Of a stretch of DNA of 64,000 bases, positions 18,161 through 31,510 are shown piece by piece. The position numbers were made by a program, and so were the translations under genes. Under the pieces are notes generated by a model that was given only the letters and a program-made list of their open reading frames with translations, made no database searches and was not told the origin of the DNA. The DNA lies in contig NW_002476228.1 of assembly GCF_000189635.1 (NCBI RefSeq), positions 186,001 through 250,000 on the forward strand. The letters are read 5' to 3'. Each line of letters begins with the position of its first letter. Position 1 is the first letter of the stretch. Source of the DNA: Tetrahymena thermophila SB210. Its lineage: Eukaryota; Ciliophora; Oligohymenophorea; Hymenostomatida; Tetrahymenidae.

Positions 18161-19854
18161 ATTGCTTAAAATTTTTAAAGTATTTGACTTTTTTATTAAT
18201 TTTACTTTTTAAAAATGGTGAAATAATTATAAAAACTAATCAAATAATGCTTTAGAATTAGAGAAGTTAAATTTTTGAAAAAAATTTTTAATTAATTTTT
18301 AAGGATTACTATTTTTTTTACTGTATATAAATTAAAGGTGTCTCTTAAACCTCCAAATTACTCTTTGCAATTTAATTTACAAGATTACTAATAAAATTAC
18401 ACTTAATAATCATAATTTGTATCAAATAATAATTTAATTATCAAGCAACAAAATTAAATTCTAATAATTTCTGTTTAAAATTTTGAAAAAAAAAATAGAA
18501 TTTACTTTCAAATTATAATAAAAATTTTAACTATAAATAGTTCTATTTTTTTTATAGATTTAATCAAATTGCTAAAAAAATTTTTCTTATTTTTATATTT
18601 TGCTTGAATAAAAAAACAAAATACTCAAATTTTAAAACATATGATGCACAATTTTATTATTTTGACAAATTATAATAAGCTTTTATATATAATAATCTAT
18701 TAATTGGTAGCTTTTAAATTTCAATTATTGATTGAGATATTTTCTGAAAAAATAAATAGAAAGTCATATTTTAATAACTCTTTTATTTTCTATTAACATA
18801 TAAATTTCTCAATTTGCTTAAAAAAAGAATTGTTTCAAAATAATTAATAAAATACAATAAAATTAGAATTAAGATTTATTTGTTATAATTATCAATAGTA
18901 TTTAAGTTAGAATTATCAAAATAAATTAAAATACTTTTTTAGTGAGAAAACTTTTATTTTTAAAAGAAAACTATTAAAATAAAAAAAATCTATTATTAAT
19001 TCAAAAATAAAATTAAAAAAAATTAATAAATTAATTTATCCTCAGCTCACTCACTGACTAGTACAAAAATTTATTTTATTTAACCTTAAAATAATTTACA
19101 AAAAATATTAAATTTTAAACTTTAGTTTTAAATAATATCTTATAATCCAGTATTCTATAATTATTAAAATAATTATAGAATATTAATCAATTATTTATTA
19201 AATTATTATCATTTAAAGCTGTTTGTTTTTCATAATTTTTGTATTATTTATTCTAGCAAATATTCTAAAAAATAAATTTAATTTAATTCATATTAATTAA
19301 TTTATAAAATTTATTATTTAAAAATAATAAAATTATAAGAAAAATATTTATTTAGTTACTAAAAAGATTAATAATAGAATTAATAAATAATTAATGATCC
19401 TACTAAAATAATTAGACTTTATTATTTTTATTTATAAAGTAATGAGAAATTTTATATTATTAGTTAGATCTTATGAGGATCTAAAAATTATTAGTTATTT
19501 TTATAAGATTTATCAACAAACAAAATAAAATTTTAAATAATTTTAAAATGACTTAAAATTATAAATGAATGAATGAAATTAATACCTCTCTTTTAAAAGA
19601 ATTTCAAAATTAAAATTCCACTATTTTTTTGCAAATTTAAATTTATTTGATCCTCTTTTTTTGTGTAGATTTAAAAAAATGTTAAATCCTTCTTCTATTT
19701 CATTAACAAAATTATAGCGTAAATTTTAATTATTTTAAAAAATTATATTTTTAAGTTAAGATATCTGTATTTAAAAACCAGTAATTTAATAGCTTTATTA
19801 AAAAATAAAAAATAAGAAAACAAAATTAATTATATTTTATAAAAAATTAAATAA
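18161..19854. other. Large intergenic A/T-rich spacer, divergent promoters
   Basis: About 1.7 kb separating the transporter array (minus) from the PARP-zinc-finger gene (plus); both promoters must lie here. Almost pure A/T with a short palindromic segment near 19467-19487 (TTAGATCTTATGAGGATCTAA). No coding exon recognised. Confidence 0.5.
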
Positions 19855-20553
19855 ATGACAACTAATTTTACTAATTTTTACTACGACTGCTTTTGTGCTG
19901 AACTAGCTAAAAGTGGTAGATCTTAATGTAAAGCATGCTATAATCCTATTGAAAATGATAGCCTAAGAATTGGATATAAAATTTATGTTAACGAAGAGCA
20001 TTCTGTAATAAGTACTAAATGGTATCACCCTAAATGTGTAGTTCTACCAGAAAAATTTACAAACTTAAAGGTATGGGATATTGAGGGAATAGACGACTTA
20101 GAGTCTAAATATCACAAAGAAATAAAAGAATCACTTAAAATCTAATAAGGAAAAAAAGATTAAAGAGTCTAACATCTCCCAAAAATAACAATTAGAGAGT
20201 GTAAACCTACTTCAAAATTTAACTAATAAAAAACATTCGATAAGCAGTAATGGAATAAGTTTGTTTCTTATAAGGAAGAGTTTAATAATATGGATTATAA
20301 ATAACTAAAGTAGTTGTTGATTAAAAATGACTCCTGCACTTTTGGTGGTAAAAAGTTACTTGCTAAAAGATGTGCTATACTGAAGATGATTGGGGTTGTG
20401 AAACACTGTCCAACATGCGGAGGTAATAGGATAAGATTTTATTTTGCTGATGGCTAATATTATTGTCCAGGTTATCTAGATGATACTAATTGGGTAGACT
20501 GCAAACAATGGTTTGATGTAGATGAAATTAAAGGATACGATTGGATAGAGTGA
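19855..20553 (+). CDS. PARP-type zinc finger plus PADR1 domain protein, no catalytic domain
   Basis: Intronless gene of 232 residues. Residues about 10-60 match a PARP-type zinc finger: ELAKSGRSQCKACYNPI, then SLRIGYKIY and KWYHPKCVVLP, giving the C-x2-C-x(n)-H-x2-C ligand set that binds DNA breaks in PARP1. After a basic linker, residues about 135-225 match the PADR1/third zinc-binding region of PARP1: SCTFGGKKLLAKRC, then VKHCPTCGG, YYCPG and NWVDCKQW supply four Cys. There is no BRCT, WGR or ADP-ribosyltransferase domain before the TGA, so it cannot make poly(ADP-ribose) itself. It is probably a nuclear DNA-damage or strand-break-binding protein. It may be a partner of catalytic PARPs encoded elsewhere (inference). 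Confidence 0.88.
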
Positions 20554-21040
20554 CAAAATGATAAAAAGGATATTTATATTTTAATTTATTTGTATATTAT
20601 ATGTCTAGTAAATATTCTATAAATAATAAAATATTAACTTAATACTTTTAAAAGATTTAATTTATTTAAAAATAATATATTTTATTCTTTTAATTTTTAA
20701 AAATAATTCATAATTAATTTATTATTTTAATCAAAAAATACAAAAATGTATCAAAATTTTTTATTGAAAATTAAATTAATGTATTTATTTTTGCATCATA
20801 TTATTTTTGAGAATTAATATTAATAAGCTATTTATTTTTAGTAAAAAGACAGTTGCTATATTTAAAAAATTAAAAAAAGTCCGCGTTATCAAATTAAAAT
20901 CATCAATTAAATATATACGTTAACTAAAATATATAAGCTATTATCATCCATCAATTCTTAATAACAAAAAATTATATAATTCCATTCCTAAATTTAAATA
21001 TTTTATAAATTTGATTTTTTCATTTTAGATAAAAATATAG

Positions 21041-21088
21041 ATTTGAAATATCAAGAACCATGATATCGTGATTTATGATATTTCAAAT
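21041..21088. repeat. Perfect 13-nt inverted repeat
   Basis: ATTTGAAATATCA (21041-21053) is followed after 22 nt by its exact reverse complement TGATATTTCAAAT (21076-21088). The loop contains CCATGATATCGTG, itself partly palindromic around GATATC. It could fold as a hairpin or be a dimeric protein-binding site upstream of the carboxypeptidase pair. It may also be chance in A/T-rich DNA. Confidence 0.6.
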
Positions 21089-21276
21089 AATTTTTATATT
21101 AATAATGAATTTTTTTTTTTCTAAATCTTATCAACAGATTTTAGGAAAGAAAGTGAAAAAATTTCAAGAAATTTAATGAAGATTCAAGGTATTTAGTTAT
21201 AACACAAACAAACAAGTGAAATCTTAATTTTTAAAATTAATTTAAAAAAAAAAAAAAACTGTCTATGGACGGATAT

Positions 21277-21295
21277 GTAAGTAAGTAAGTAAGTA
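21277..21295 (+). repeat. GTAA microsatellite
   Basis: Four to five tandem GTAA units in the upstream region of the first carboxypeptidase gene. Confidence 0.8.
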
Positions 21296-21607
21296 TAAAG
21301 AAAATAATAATTTTGCATTAAGGTTTTAGCTTTGTAAGATAACTTTTTAACCAATAAAATGAAAACTTACTTTTTAAAATAGTAAAAATATAATTTAGAT
21401 GTAATTAATAACTAGGTTTTTAAGATGTAAAAAAGATGGTATTTTGGTTTAAGTCAAATTTAATGACCATTAGATTATAAAAGAATTATCAAAAAATCTT
21501 ATGGTAATAAAGCAATATATAGTTTCAAACTGCTTCTTAAAGAAAAATTAATAAATCAATATTCCTTCTCAAAATATAAATATAGTAAATAATAAAAAAA
21601 AGATAAA

Positions 21608-23041
21608 ATGAGATAGATTATTTTCCTTATTTTATTAGTCTGCTTAATAAGCTCTGCCTATACTTAAATTCTTAGGCCACAACCCAAAAAGCTAAGCTTG
21701 AAGAAATCCTTTTTTAAGAATTTCGCCTACAGCTATAGAGAGAAATTAAACTTAACTACTCAATGCAACAATGTCAACATCACAGAGCATGACGGAGTTT
21801 CTTTATCTGGATACTTAAATGTTGGTATTTAGAACTCTTCATCTGCCTTAGGTTTCATTTTCTTTGGCGCTAAAAATCTTTCTATTTCTGAGTTGAGAAA
21901 TCGCCCAACTATCATGTGGCTTAATGGTGGTCCTGGATGCTCTTCTTAATTTGGTAATTTCTTTGAGCTTGGTCCTCTTAAAGTTTTTTAAGGAGAAACT
22001 AGTGAAGATTTTTATTTTGAAAAAAATGAATATGCTTGGTCTAATGAATATAATACTATATTTATTGATCAACCAATCGGTACAGGTATTTCTTATGCCG
22101 AAGAATTTTCATAAATTCCTGTTAATGAAACATAAGTTGCTGCTTAATTTTATCATGCCCTTACTGAACTTTATGAAAACACAAACGGATGCTTTAATCA
22201 ATTAGGCTTAAAACCTGAAAATTCTCCTCTTTTCATATATGGTGAATCTTATGCTGGAAAATACATTCCTTCAATAGCTTAAAAAATTGTTGAAGAAGGA
22301 AACAAACTCAACTTAAAAGGCATAGGTATTGGTGATGGATTTACTTCCCCATATTATGATGTCTAAGCTGTTAACTAATATGCTTTCGATGAAGGTTTGA
22401 TAGATACCAGTTAATATAACTAAAACTTATTGTTAGTTTAAGCTTCACAAAAGGCTATTAACGAATCTAATTGGTAAGCTGCATCTGACTACTTTAATTA
22501 AGTTGTTGGAAATAGTTGCCCAAGTGGTGTAGATGTCTATAACATTTTCCGTTCTGAAGAACCTGATTCTTCTGCTCTTGATGGCTTATTTAACTCATAA
22601 TTTGGCTAATAACTTTTCCATATCTAACTCAATAAGGATTATGAATAGTGTGATTCTTAAGTTTATGATGCTCTTTCTACTGATTTCATTTAAAATAATT
22701 GCGTCTAAAAGGTTACTTACTTACTTGAATAAGGTATCTAAGTTAATGTATTTAATGGTGATTTAGATTTAATTGTACCATACTATGCTCCTTAATTGTG
22801 GATTAACACTTTGGAATGGTCAAAAATCTAATAATACAAATCAGCTGAAACCTTAGTATGGAGAAATAATTCTACAATTTATGGTACAGTTAAGTAATAT
22901 GATAACTTATCATTTGTTATTGTTTTTAATTCAGGCCACATGGTACCTTAAGATCAACCAGAAGCATCCTTGGATATGATTAAAAATGCTGTAAATTATG
23001 CACTAAATAAAGCCCAGAAAGTATAAACTTCTGAAATGTGA
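21608..23041 (+). CDS. Serine carboxypeptidase, family S10 (tandem copy 1)
   Basis: Intronless, 477 residues. S10 enzymes cleave C-terminal residues from peptides at acidic pH in lysosome/vacuole or outside the cell. A clear signal peptide opens the protein (MRQIIFLILLVCLISSAYT). Family motifs: [22 protein letters not shown], the nucleophile in GESYAGKY (Ser about residue 214), the acid in NGDLDLIVPY (Asp about 384) and the base in SGHMVPQDQP (His about 443). All three catalytic residues are present, so it looks active. The start is the only good ATG before the signal sequence. Next gene downstream is a paralogue 355 bp away in the same orientation. Confidence 0.95.
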
Positions 23042-23395
23042 TCAAAATTAACAAATTATATATGAAAAAATTTAAAATATATGTATTAAATTTTTTAATA
23101 AAACCTTTTTTATTGTTTACATTAAAAAATTCAATGTTCATTTAATAAAAACTGTCCAATAAATCGTTTTATTTTTATTCATTAAATTAAATATATTTCA
23201 TAATTTTTCAAGTTTTACTAACTTTCTCTATTTTTTCAATGAGATAAACATTTTTAATTAAAAAATTTAAATGAAAGAATCCCCTAATTGTTATTATTTA
23301 ACTAAAATTGATCAATTATATTATATTTAAATGTAAAAATACAGTAATAAATTGAGCTTAGTTTAATTTCAAACTAAAGATAAATTATTTTAGAA
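23042..23395. other. Short spacer between the carboxypeptidase paralogues
   Basis: About 350 bp, A/T-rich. No gene. Too short for much beyond a terminator region and a promoter. Confidence 0.5.
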
Positions 23396-24931
23396 ATGAT
23401 TAAAATATTTTTAAAGCTAGGAATTGTTCTCACATTAGTATTCCTGATACATATTATTTATATGTAAAGTAATATTAAGTAATAATTAAAAGACGATGAG
23501 GCTAACCATTCAAGATATTTTCTAAAGCTAATGGATTAACCCATAATTAGCAATTAAGCTACAAAAAAAAATAAAATTTCAGTTTGTAAAAATGTAGACT
23601 TGCCTGATTATTAGGGAATTGTAAAGTCTGGATTATTAGATGTTGGCATAACAAACTCTACTTCCTCACTAGGATTTATTTTTTATGGAGCAAAAGGAAG
23701 AAAAGAAGAGGAGCTATTTTAGGTGCCCTTAATAATTTGGCTTAATGGAGGACCTGGTTGCAGCTCACAATATGGTAATTTCTTTGAAATAGGTCCTTTA
23801 ATATTAGAAACAAATGATGAAGAAGATGTAGAAAATTATTTAAATACTGAGCCTTTTTAATCAGAATTTCAGAAAAAATACAGTTTTATTTAAAATAAAT
23901 TCTCTTGGTCAAACGATTACAACATAATATTTATTGATCAACCTATTGGGACAGGTATTTCATATGCAGAAAAAGACGAAGAAATTCCTACAAATCAAGA
24001 TTAAGTAGCAGAGTAATTTTACTATGCTTTGAAAGAGTTTTATTCAACTAGTCTAAGCTGTTTCAATCTAAATAAAAGTTAACTAATAGAAAACTATCCA
24101 CCACTTTTTATTTTTGGAGAGTCGTATGCTGGAAAATACATTCCTTCTATTGCCCAAAAAATTATTAAGCAAGGAAATATATTTAATCTAAAAAGCATAG
24201 GCATAGGTGATGCATTTATAGCTCCAGAAGTTATATTAAAAGAAATCCCATAATATGCCTATGAACATAACTTATTAAATGAATAATAATTACAACAAAG
24301 CTGGGAGGCGGCTTAAGAAGTTTTAGATTCGATTAATGATCCTTAGAAGTAATAAATTTCACGTTTATTATATTGGAGATTTATTCGTCAAACTAACCCT
24401 AATAATGTTGATGTATATAATATTTCTCGTAAAGAAGGTGATCTTAAAAGTAGTTTGACTTTAGAAAAGTTTTTTAATGATGAATAATATGGAATTAGGT
24501 AAATATTTAATTTAAAAATGCTTCCAAATTCAGAAAAAAAATATACCAAATGTGACTCAAGAGTCTAGAAGTCTATGTCTATTGATTTCATGAGAGCAGA
24601 TTGTCTTGATAGATTTGATTATCTATTAAATAAAGGGCTAGATATAGTGGTCTATAATGGAGATCTAGATATGATTGTCCCATATACTGCTCCTATTTAA
24701 TGGATTAAAGATTTAAAAAATTGGAAATTTACAGAATAATTTTTAAATTCAGAGACTAAATCTTGGCAAATAGGCGAATAAAGCTTTGGAACTATCAAAT
24801 AATTTAAAAATTTATCTTTGTATATAATTAGATAAGCTGGACATATGGTACCAGAAGATTAAAGGGAAGCAGCTTTGGATTTGCTCAAATAAACAATTTA
24901 GAGAAGTTTAAATAAATATTAGAATATTTGA
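23396..24931 (+). CDS. Serine carboxypeptidase, family S10 (tandem copy 2)
   Basis: Intronless, 511 residues, paralogue of the upstream gene. It has [49 protein letters not shown] (Ser about residue 241), [10 protein letters not shown] (Asp about 421) and [10 protein letters not shown] (His about 481), so the triad is intact. The N-terminus [20 protein letters not shown] is hydrophobic, longer than in copy 1 and without an obvious cleavage site, so it may be a signal anchor. Relative to copy 1 it carries an acidic insertion after NFFEIGPL ([11 protein letters not shown]). Likely role is lysosomal or secreted peptide trimming. The tandem arrangement indicates local duplication followed by divergence. 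Confidence 0.94.
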
Positions 24932-25077
24932 ATAATTTATTTAGAATACATATACTCTGAAATATATTTTTTCAAGCAAGGCCCCTTATTTTACCCTATA
25001 TATTCTAATTATAAAATAATCATAAAATATTATTTTTTTGTAAAAATAAATTTATAAATATGATAATCATAAAATAC

Positions 25078-25110
<33 letters not shown>

Positions 25111-25337
25111 AGTAACGAATAGATCAATAATTACTTAATGATTGAGGTTCATATATGTAGAGTATTTTTATTCTGTAGATAAATGAAAGATTAATTTTTT
25201 CCTCATTATCTTTAGGCTTAAGTGATTTAAATATTCTAATAACTTTATCATATCAAAAATCAAAAAATTTATCAAGTTTGTTTGAAATAAATAAATAAAT
25301 AAATAATTAATTTAAAAAGAAAAAGAAGAAAAAAAAA
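24932..25337. other. Spacer with two AAAT microsatellites
   Basis: About 400 bp. Contains AAAT tandem runs at 25079-25106 and near 25285-25307, and a purine-rich stretch just before the next ATG. No gene. Confidence 0.6.
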
Positions 25338-26666
25338 ATGAGTTAATAATAATTTTCCTCATCCTATAAATTTTAGAAATATTGGGATTGCAAATACCAT
25401 AAAGAACACGAAGATGGAATCCATATAAATAATGTGTTTATTGGTAAGAATTACGAAGGAAAAACAAGATTCTATTGCTAGTTCTGCAGTGAAACAGAAG
25501 ATGAAATATGGGCGAGAGCTAGAAAAGAGGATAAGATTAAAATAGCTTATTTAAATATTATTAAATACAAATAGGAAACAGTTGAAATGCCCGAACCTAA
25601 ATTAGAATAGGTTATGCCACTTGATCCTAATATTAAAATGAAATGCAGAGAGCAAATAAAGGCTTATTTAGAGACAGAATAAAAAGATTTGTAAAGATTA
25701 TCTGAATTTATAAATAACTTCTAAGATAATATTTTGGCTGAGATAGGTAATTCTAAATAAAGGGCTCTTACTTATTATAGTGAATTAAAAAATCTTGGAT
25801 AAAAATTGGAGGACAGATACTATGAAATTGTAGACTGCTCAAAAATATCAGAAATTATAAATGGTAATGAAGACAAAGAAACCTTACATGAACTGTTGTA
25901 ATAGTTTATAAATGAGAGATTGGATAACACAAGTAACAACAAAGAGCTTGATAAACTTTGCAAGGAATTCAATGATAAGCTCAATCTTTACACTAAAGAT
26001 TAAAGTACTATGTTATCTGACACCATTGTAGAATACACTAAGAAAATAACATTCGATTCAAATAAGATAGCCAGAACAGATAAATTCGAAGATGATGTGA
26101 ATAATTGTATGGCAAAACTAAAACTTGGTAGTCAAACTTAATAGAAGAAATAAGCTGTTCTGTTTAATAATATCAAGCAATCTAATTTCTAAATTGAAAA
26201 TCACGATTCAAAAATAGAAACTTTAACAAGTTAAAGTGATTTATGTTTTGCCAAATTTACTAAACCTCTCGATTTTAAGCAATGTTACTAATTCATTTTT
26301 AAAATGACAAATTTAAACTAGAATAAAGCATTGAAGGTAACCTTAGGCGTGGGTGATAAAGATGAGCTGAGTGGCTTAACACACTATAAGACATTTTTCA
26401 ATCAATCAGATGACAGATGCAATTTTGTCTAATAGGGTCAAGATCTCTCACTTCCATCTTCAGAATCTCCTAACGAAATAACAGTTGTCTTGAATCTCAA
26501 TCTGAGCAAAAACAGGTTTTATTTCACTGATAAAAACAGAGTGTCTCAAAATCTTATGACAAAGAGAATTCCATTCTCCCAAGAAAGCAATTACGGATTG
26601 TATGTTCACTCTCAAGGCTAAGCCAGTATCACCCTCCTTCATTATGAAATAAAACAATAAAGCTGA
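25338..26666 (+). CDS. Zinc-binding (B-box-like) coiled-coil protein of unknown function
   Basis: Intronless, 442 residues. The N-terminus holds a Cys/His cluster, WDCKYHKEHEDG followed about 25 residues later by FYCQFCSE, which resembles a B-box or similar small zinc finger. The middle (about 95-310) is Lys/Glu/Gln/Leu-rich with long heptad-like stretches, predicted coiled coil (for example LQRLSEFINNFQDNI). The last 130 residues are non-helical and beta-like (KVTLGVGDKDELSG, NRFYFTDKNR, YGLYVHSQGQ). This layout recalls TRIM-like proteins (B-box, coiled coil, C-terminal beta domain), but there is no RING and I cannot name the C-terminal domain. Function unknown; the comparison is inference. 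Confidence 0.75.
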
Positions 26667-27191
26667 TTAAATGAATAAGTTAAATATAAATTAAATAAGC
26701 ACAAATATATTTTATGTAAGTGGAAATATATATTATATGTAAAGTATTCATTTTTATTTTTTAGATTTTAGCACATTCGAATAATTATTTGCAAAGAGGA
26801 AAATAAAATTCTTTTAATTTTAAAGTATCTTCTCCTTCTTCTTATTTTAATTAAAAAATTATGGTAATTAATGCAAGCGTATCTTTTTTCTTTATTGTTA
26901 ATTATTTTGTGAAGAATTTAATAAAATTCATTGATTTTATCAAAAAAAAAAAATTGCAAAACAAAATTTTTTAAAGTATAATTTTGATTTCGTGGTTTCG
27001 TTTGAAGAATTCTTAAATTAAAAGACAGTTTTTGGTTCAAACAAACTTCTATATTTAAAATATTAGAAGCAAACAGGTTATGATAAAATATTTGAAGCAG
27101 AAATTGATTATTTTTTGGTAATGTTATTGAAAGTATAATAAATGAAACATGTAAACATGTAGTAATTTAACTAAAAATAAATTTAATTATT
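26667..27191. other. Convergent intergenic spacer
   Basis: About 525 bp between two converging genes; probably holds both polyadenylation regions. Nothing else seen. Confidence 0.5.
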
Positions 27192-29316
<2,125 letters not shown>

Positions 29317-30359
29317 TTTATGTTTTAGTTTATGGATCTTTTTGTTTTTTGATACTTATTGAATTTATTTTTACGTTTATTTTATTATTTTATTTTGCAA
29401 ATATCAAAGATATTTTTAAATGCCAATTATGCTATTAATAAATAAGATTGTTTAACAGTCTACATTCTACATATTCTTAATAAAAGAAGGAATTATTATC
29501 TATTCTGTCAGATTGATTTTTTATCATTTCTTGTGCACAAGAAATCAAAATAACCTTGTCTATTTTATTCCTAGCTAATAACAAAAACTTTTTGGCAACT
29601 TATATGAAGATTTTCATCTATATTATTTTTATCATTTTTTTTTTAAGCTTTACTCTTTTATGCTATGTAAATTTAGTGTATTTAGTTTAGGTTAAAAATA
29701 ATCATATTTTATGGGTATATATATCTTTTAATTAAAGATAGGAATATTTATTGAGATACGAACTGAAAATATTTAATGATGGTATTTAATTATTCATAAA
29801 TTCCATAATTTCTTATGAGAAAATAAATTTTGGATAAGAATTTTAATGATAATTTATAGGAGAGAATGTCTAAATTTATTACTTCTTTTATTAAAAATGT
29901 ATTTAGATTATCTACTATTAAAAATCTATTGTTTTTCAATTAATTTAAAGCACATGATATAATTTGAGAAACAAAATATTTATTTTTTTATTTAAAATTT
30001 TATGAAAGCTAAATAAATTACATAGATAGATAGATTGATACTCTTTTATTATCAATATCCTTTATAAAATATATGCAGATTTATTTAGATTATAACATAA
30101 AAATTTAATTTTATTTATTTTAGATTTTCAATTTGTGTTACATAAAACAATTTATTTATTTTTAAATGAAAGCTGCTGATTAAAATTATTTGGTTTAAAA
30201 ATTTTTGTTTGATTAAAGAATTTCTAAATTTTTGTTATTTTTTAAATTAATTATCATGCTCCATGAATTCATTTTACATAAAATTATAATCATGTATAGT
30301 ATAGATAATTTTAAGGTAAGCTCTAATAATTCAAAATACTAATAGATTATTAGTTCATC
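29317..30359. other. Intergenic spacer
   Basis: About 1.04 kb of A/T-rich DNA upstream of adenylosuccinate synthetase, where its promoter should be. No gene recognised. Confidence 0.5.
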
Positions 30360-31510
30360 TCATTGCTCTGCTCTTTCTTTAAGATAATCTTTCATTGTTT
30401 CAAGCTTAGTAGCAACTATACTTTATACTTCTTCAATAATATCTATTTGCTCATTCCTAGTTATTAAAATTTATAATTAAATTAGAAAACTGTAAATAAA
30501 CTTAAAAATGTATACCTAGCCTAGGTGTCGGATTAATATTAAGTGCTCCAATCATTACATTATGATACTTTTCTTTTTAAGAGCTCCTAACTAGATGATA
30601 TAGCTTCTTCAGCATTATTAAGTCTACTTGTATGGAATGCATGAGATGCTTACTTTTAACTTAGCTCGTTGTTAAGAGAGCTAATGAGTAAATTAAGGCT
30701 ATTAATTGTAGAATGAAGTTCAGACACTAATTTGTTAAATTCTTTAATAGCACGATTTTCTGCTTCTCCGTCTTCAACTAATGAAGCAGAAAGAGATTCT
30801 CTAAGTTAACTAAGCTTATTAATTACATTATCTAATGAATCTTATGAAAAAGTAGAAGCAATTGAAACTAAAGAAAGAATAGGATTGCTTTTTCCGATTT
30901 TTGCTAATTATAAGAACACTTCTTATTCTGAGGTTTCTGGGGAAATGCTACCCACCTTCTCAATAATTAAATTTAAAGCCTTTAAATAATAAATAAAATA
31001 TATCATTAAAAGAACTATTTTTTTATTTAGCTTACTTCTATAACTTATTCTGTTTCTTGACTTCTTCTTTCAAAATCTTCGTTGTCTCTAGATCTTGCAT
31101 CCTAAATGCTGCTAACTCTGTCACTTAGCAAGGTAAGCTATTAATTTTTATTCCCAATATTGGCACTCAATTAACTAATTTCAACCTCAAGGATTGCAAT
31201 ATTTTCAAGGGCATCTGTTTTTATAGCGTTATTGTCAGTTATGATACTATTTAATCTATCTTATTCAGATTCACATTCCCTACTTCTTTCAGCTTGTAAG
31301 CTATCTGCAGTTTGTTACTAGGATTATATATCAGAGTTTATTTCAGAAATAACCTTAGCAACTTCTCCTAAAGGAACTCTATTAGTAATTTACAATGCTA
31401 CAGTATCTAGTATTCTTTTACCAAAACTATGATTTTCTATCTATTAATATTCAAGAAGAGTTTAATTTAGGGATTTTAATACATTTATGAGCTAACTCAC
31501 TTTTAAAAAT
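30360..31510 (-). CDS. Granule lattice-type (Grl family) protein, 5' exon unresolved
   Basis: Three exons (31510-31036, 30979-30516, 30456-30360) read continuously for 345 codons of acidic, heptad-rich sequence with no hydrophobic core domain. Typical Grl-like stretches are QLINVLKSLNQTLLEYQQ, VAKVISEINSDIQSQQ, LEVEISQLSANIGNKNQQL, and near the C-terminus WSTQYQSDTQARNEQIDII with EEVQSIVATKLETM. Grl proteins are processed precursors that form the crystalline core of mucocysts and are released by calcium-triggered exocytosis. The signal-peptide exon expected upstream was not found convincingly in 31.5-32.8 kb, so this is either a gene with a distant first exon or a truncated copy. It lies divergent from a second Grl-like gene. 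Family assignment is from composition and pattern. Confidence 0.7.

Larger units (their letters stand above)
20554..21607. other. Intergenic spacer with inverted repeat and GTAA microsatellite
   Basis: About 1.05 kb between the PARP-finger gene and the first carboxypeptidase, both on plus. It holds the inverted repeat at 21041-21088 and a GTAA run at 21277-21295 listed separately. Nothing coding seen. Confidence 0.5.

Noticed and set aside
25079-25310. AAAT runs as possible telomere or centromere repeat
   Set aside because: They are short tetranucleotide microsatellites; no CCCCAA/GGGGTT telomeric units occur anywhere in the window.
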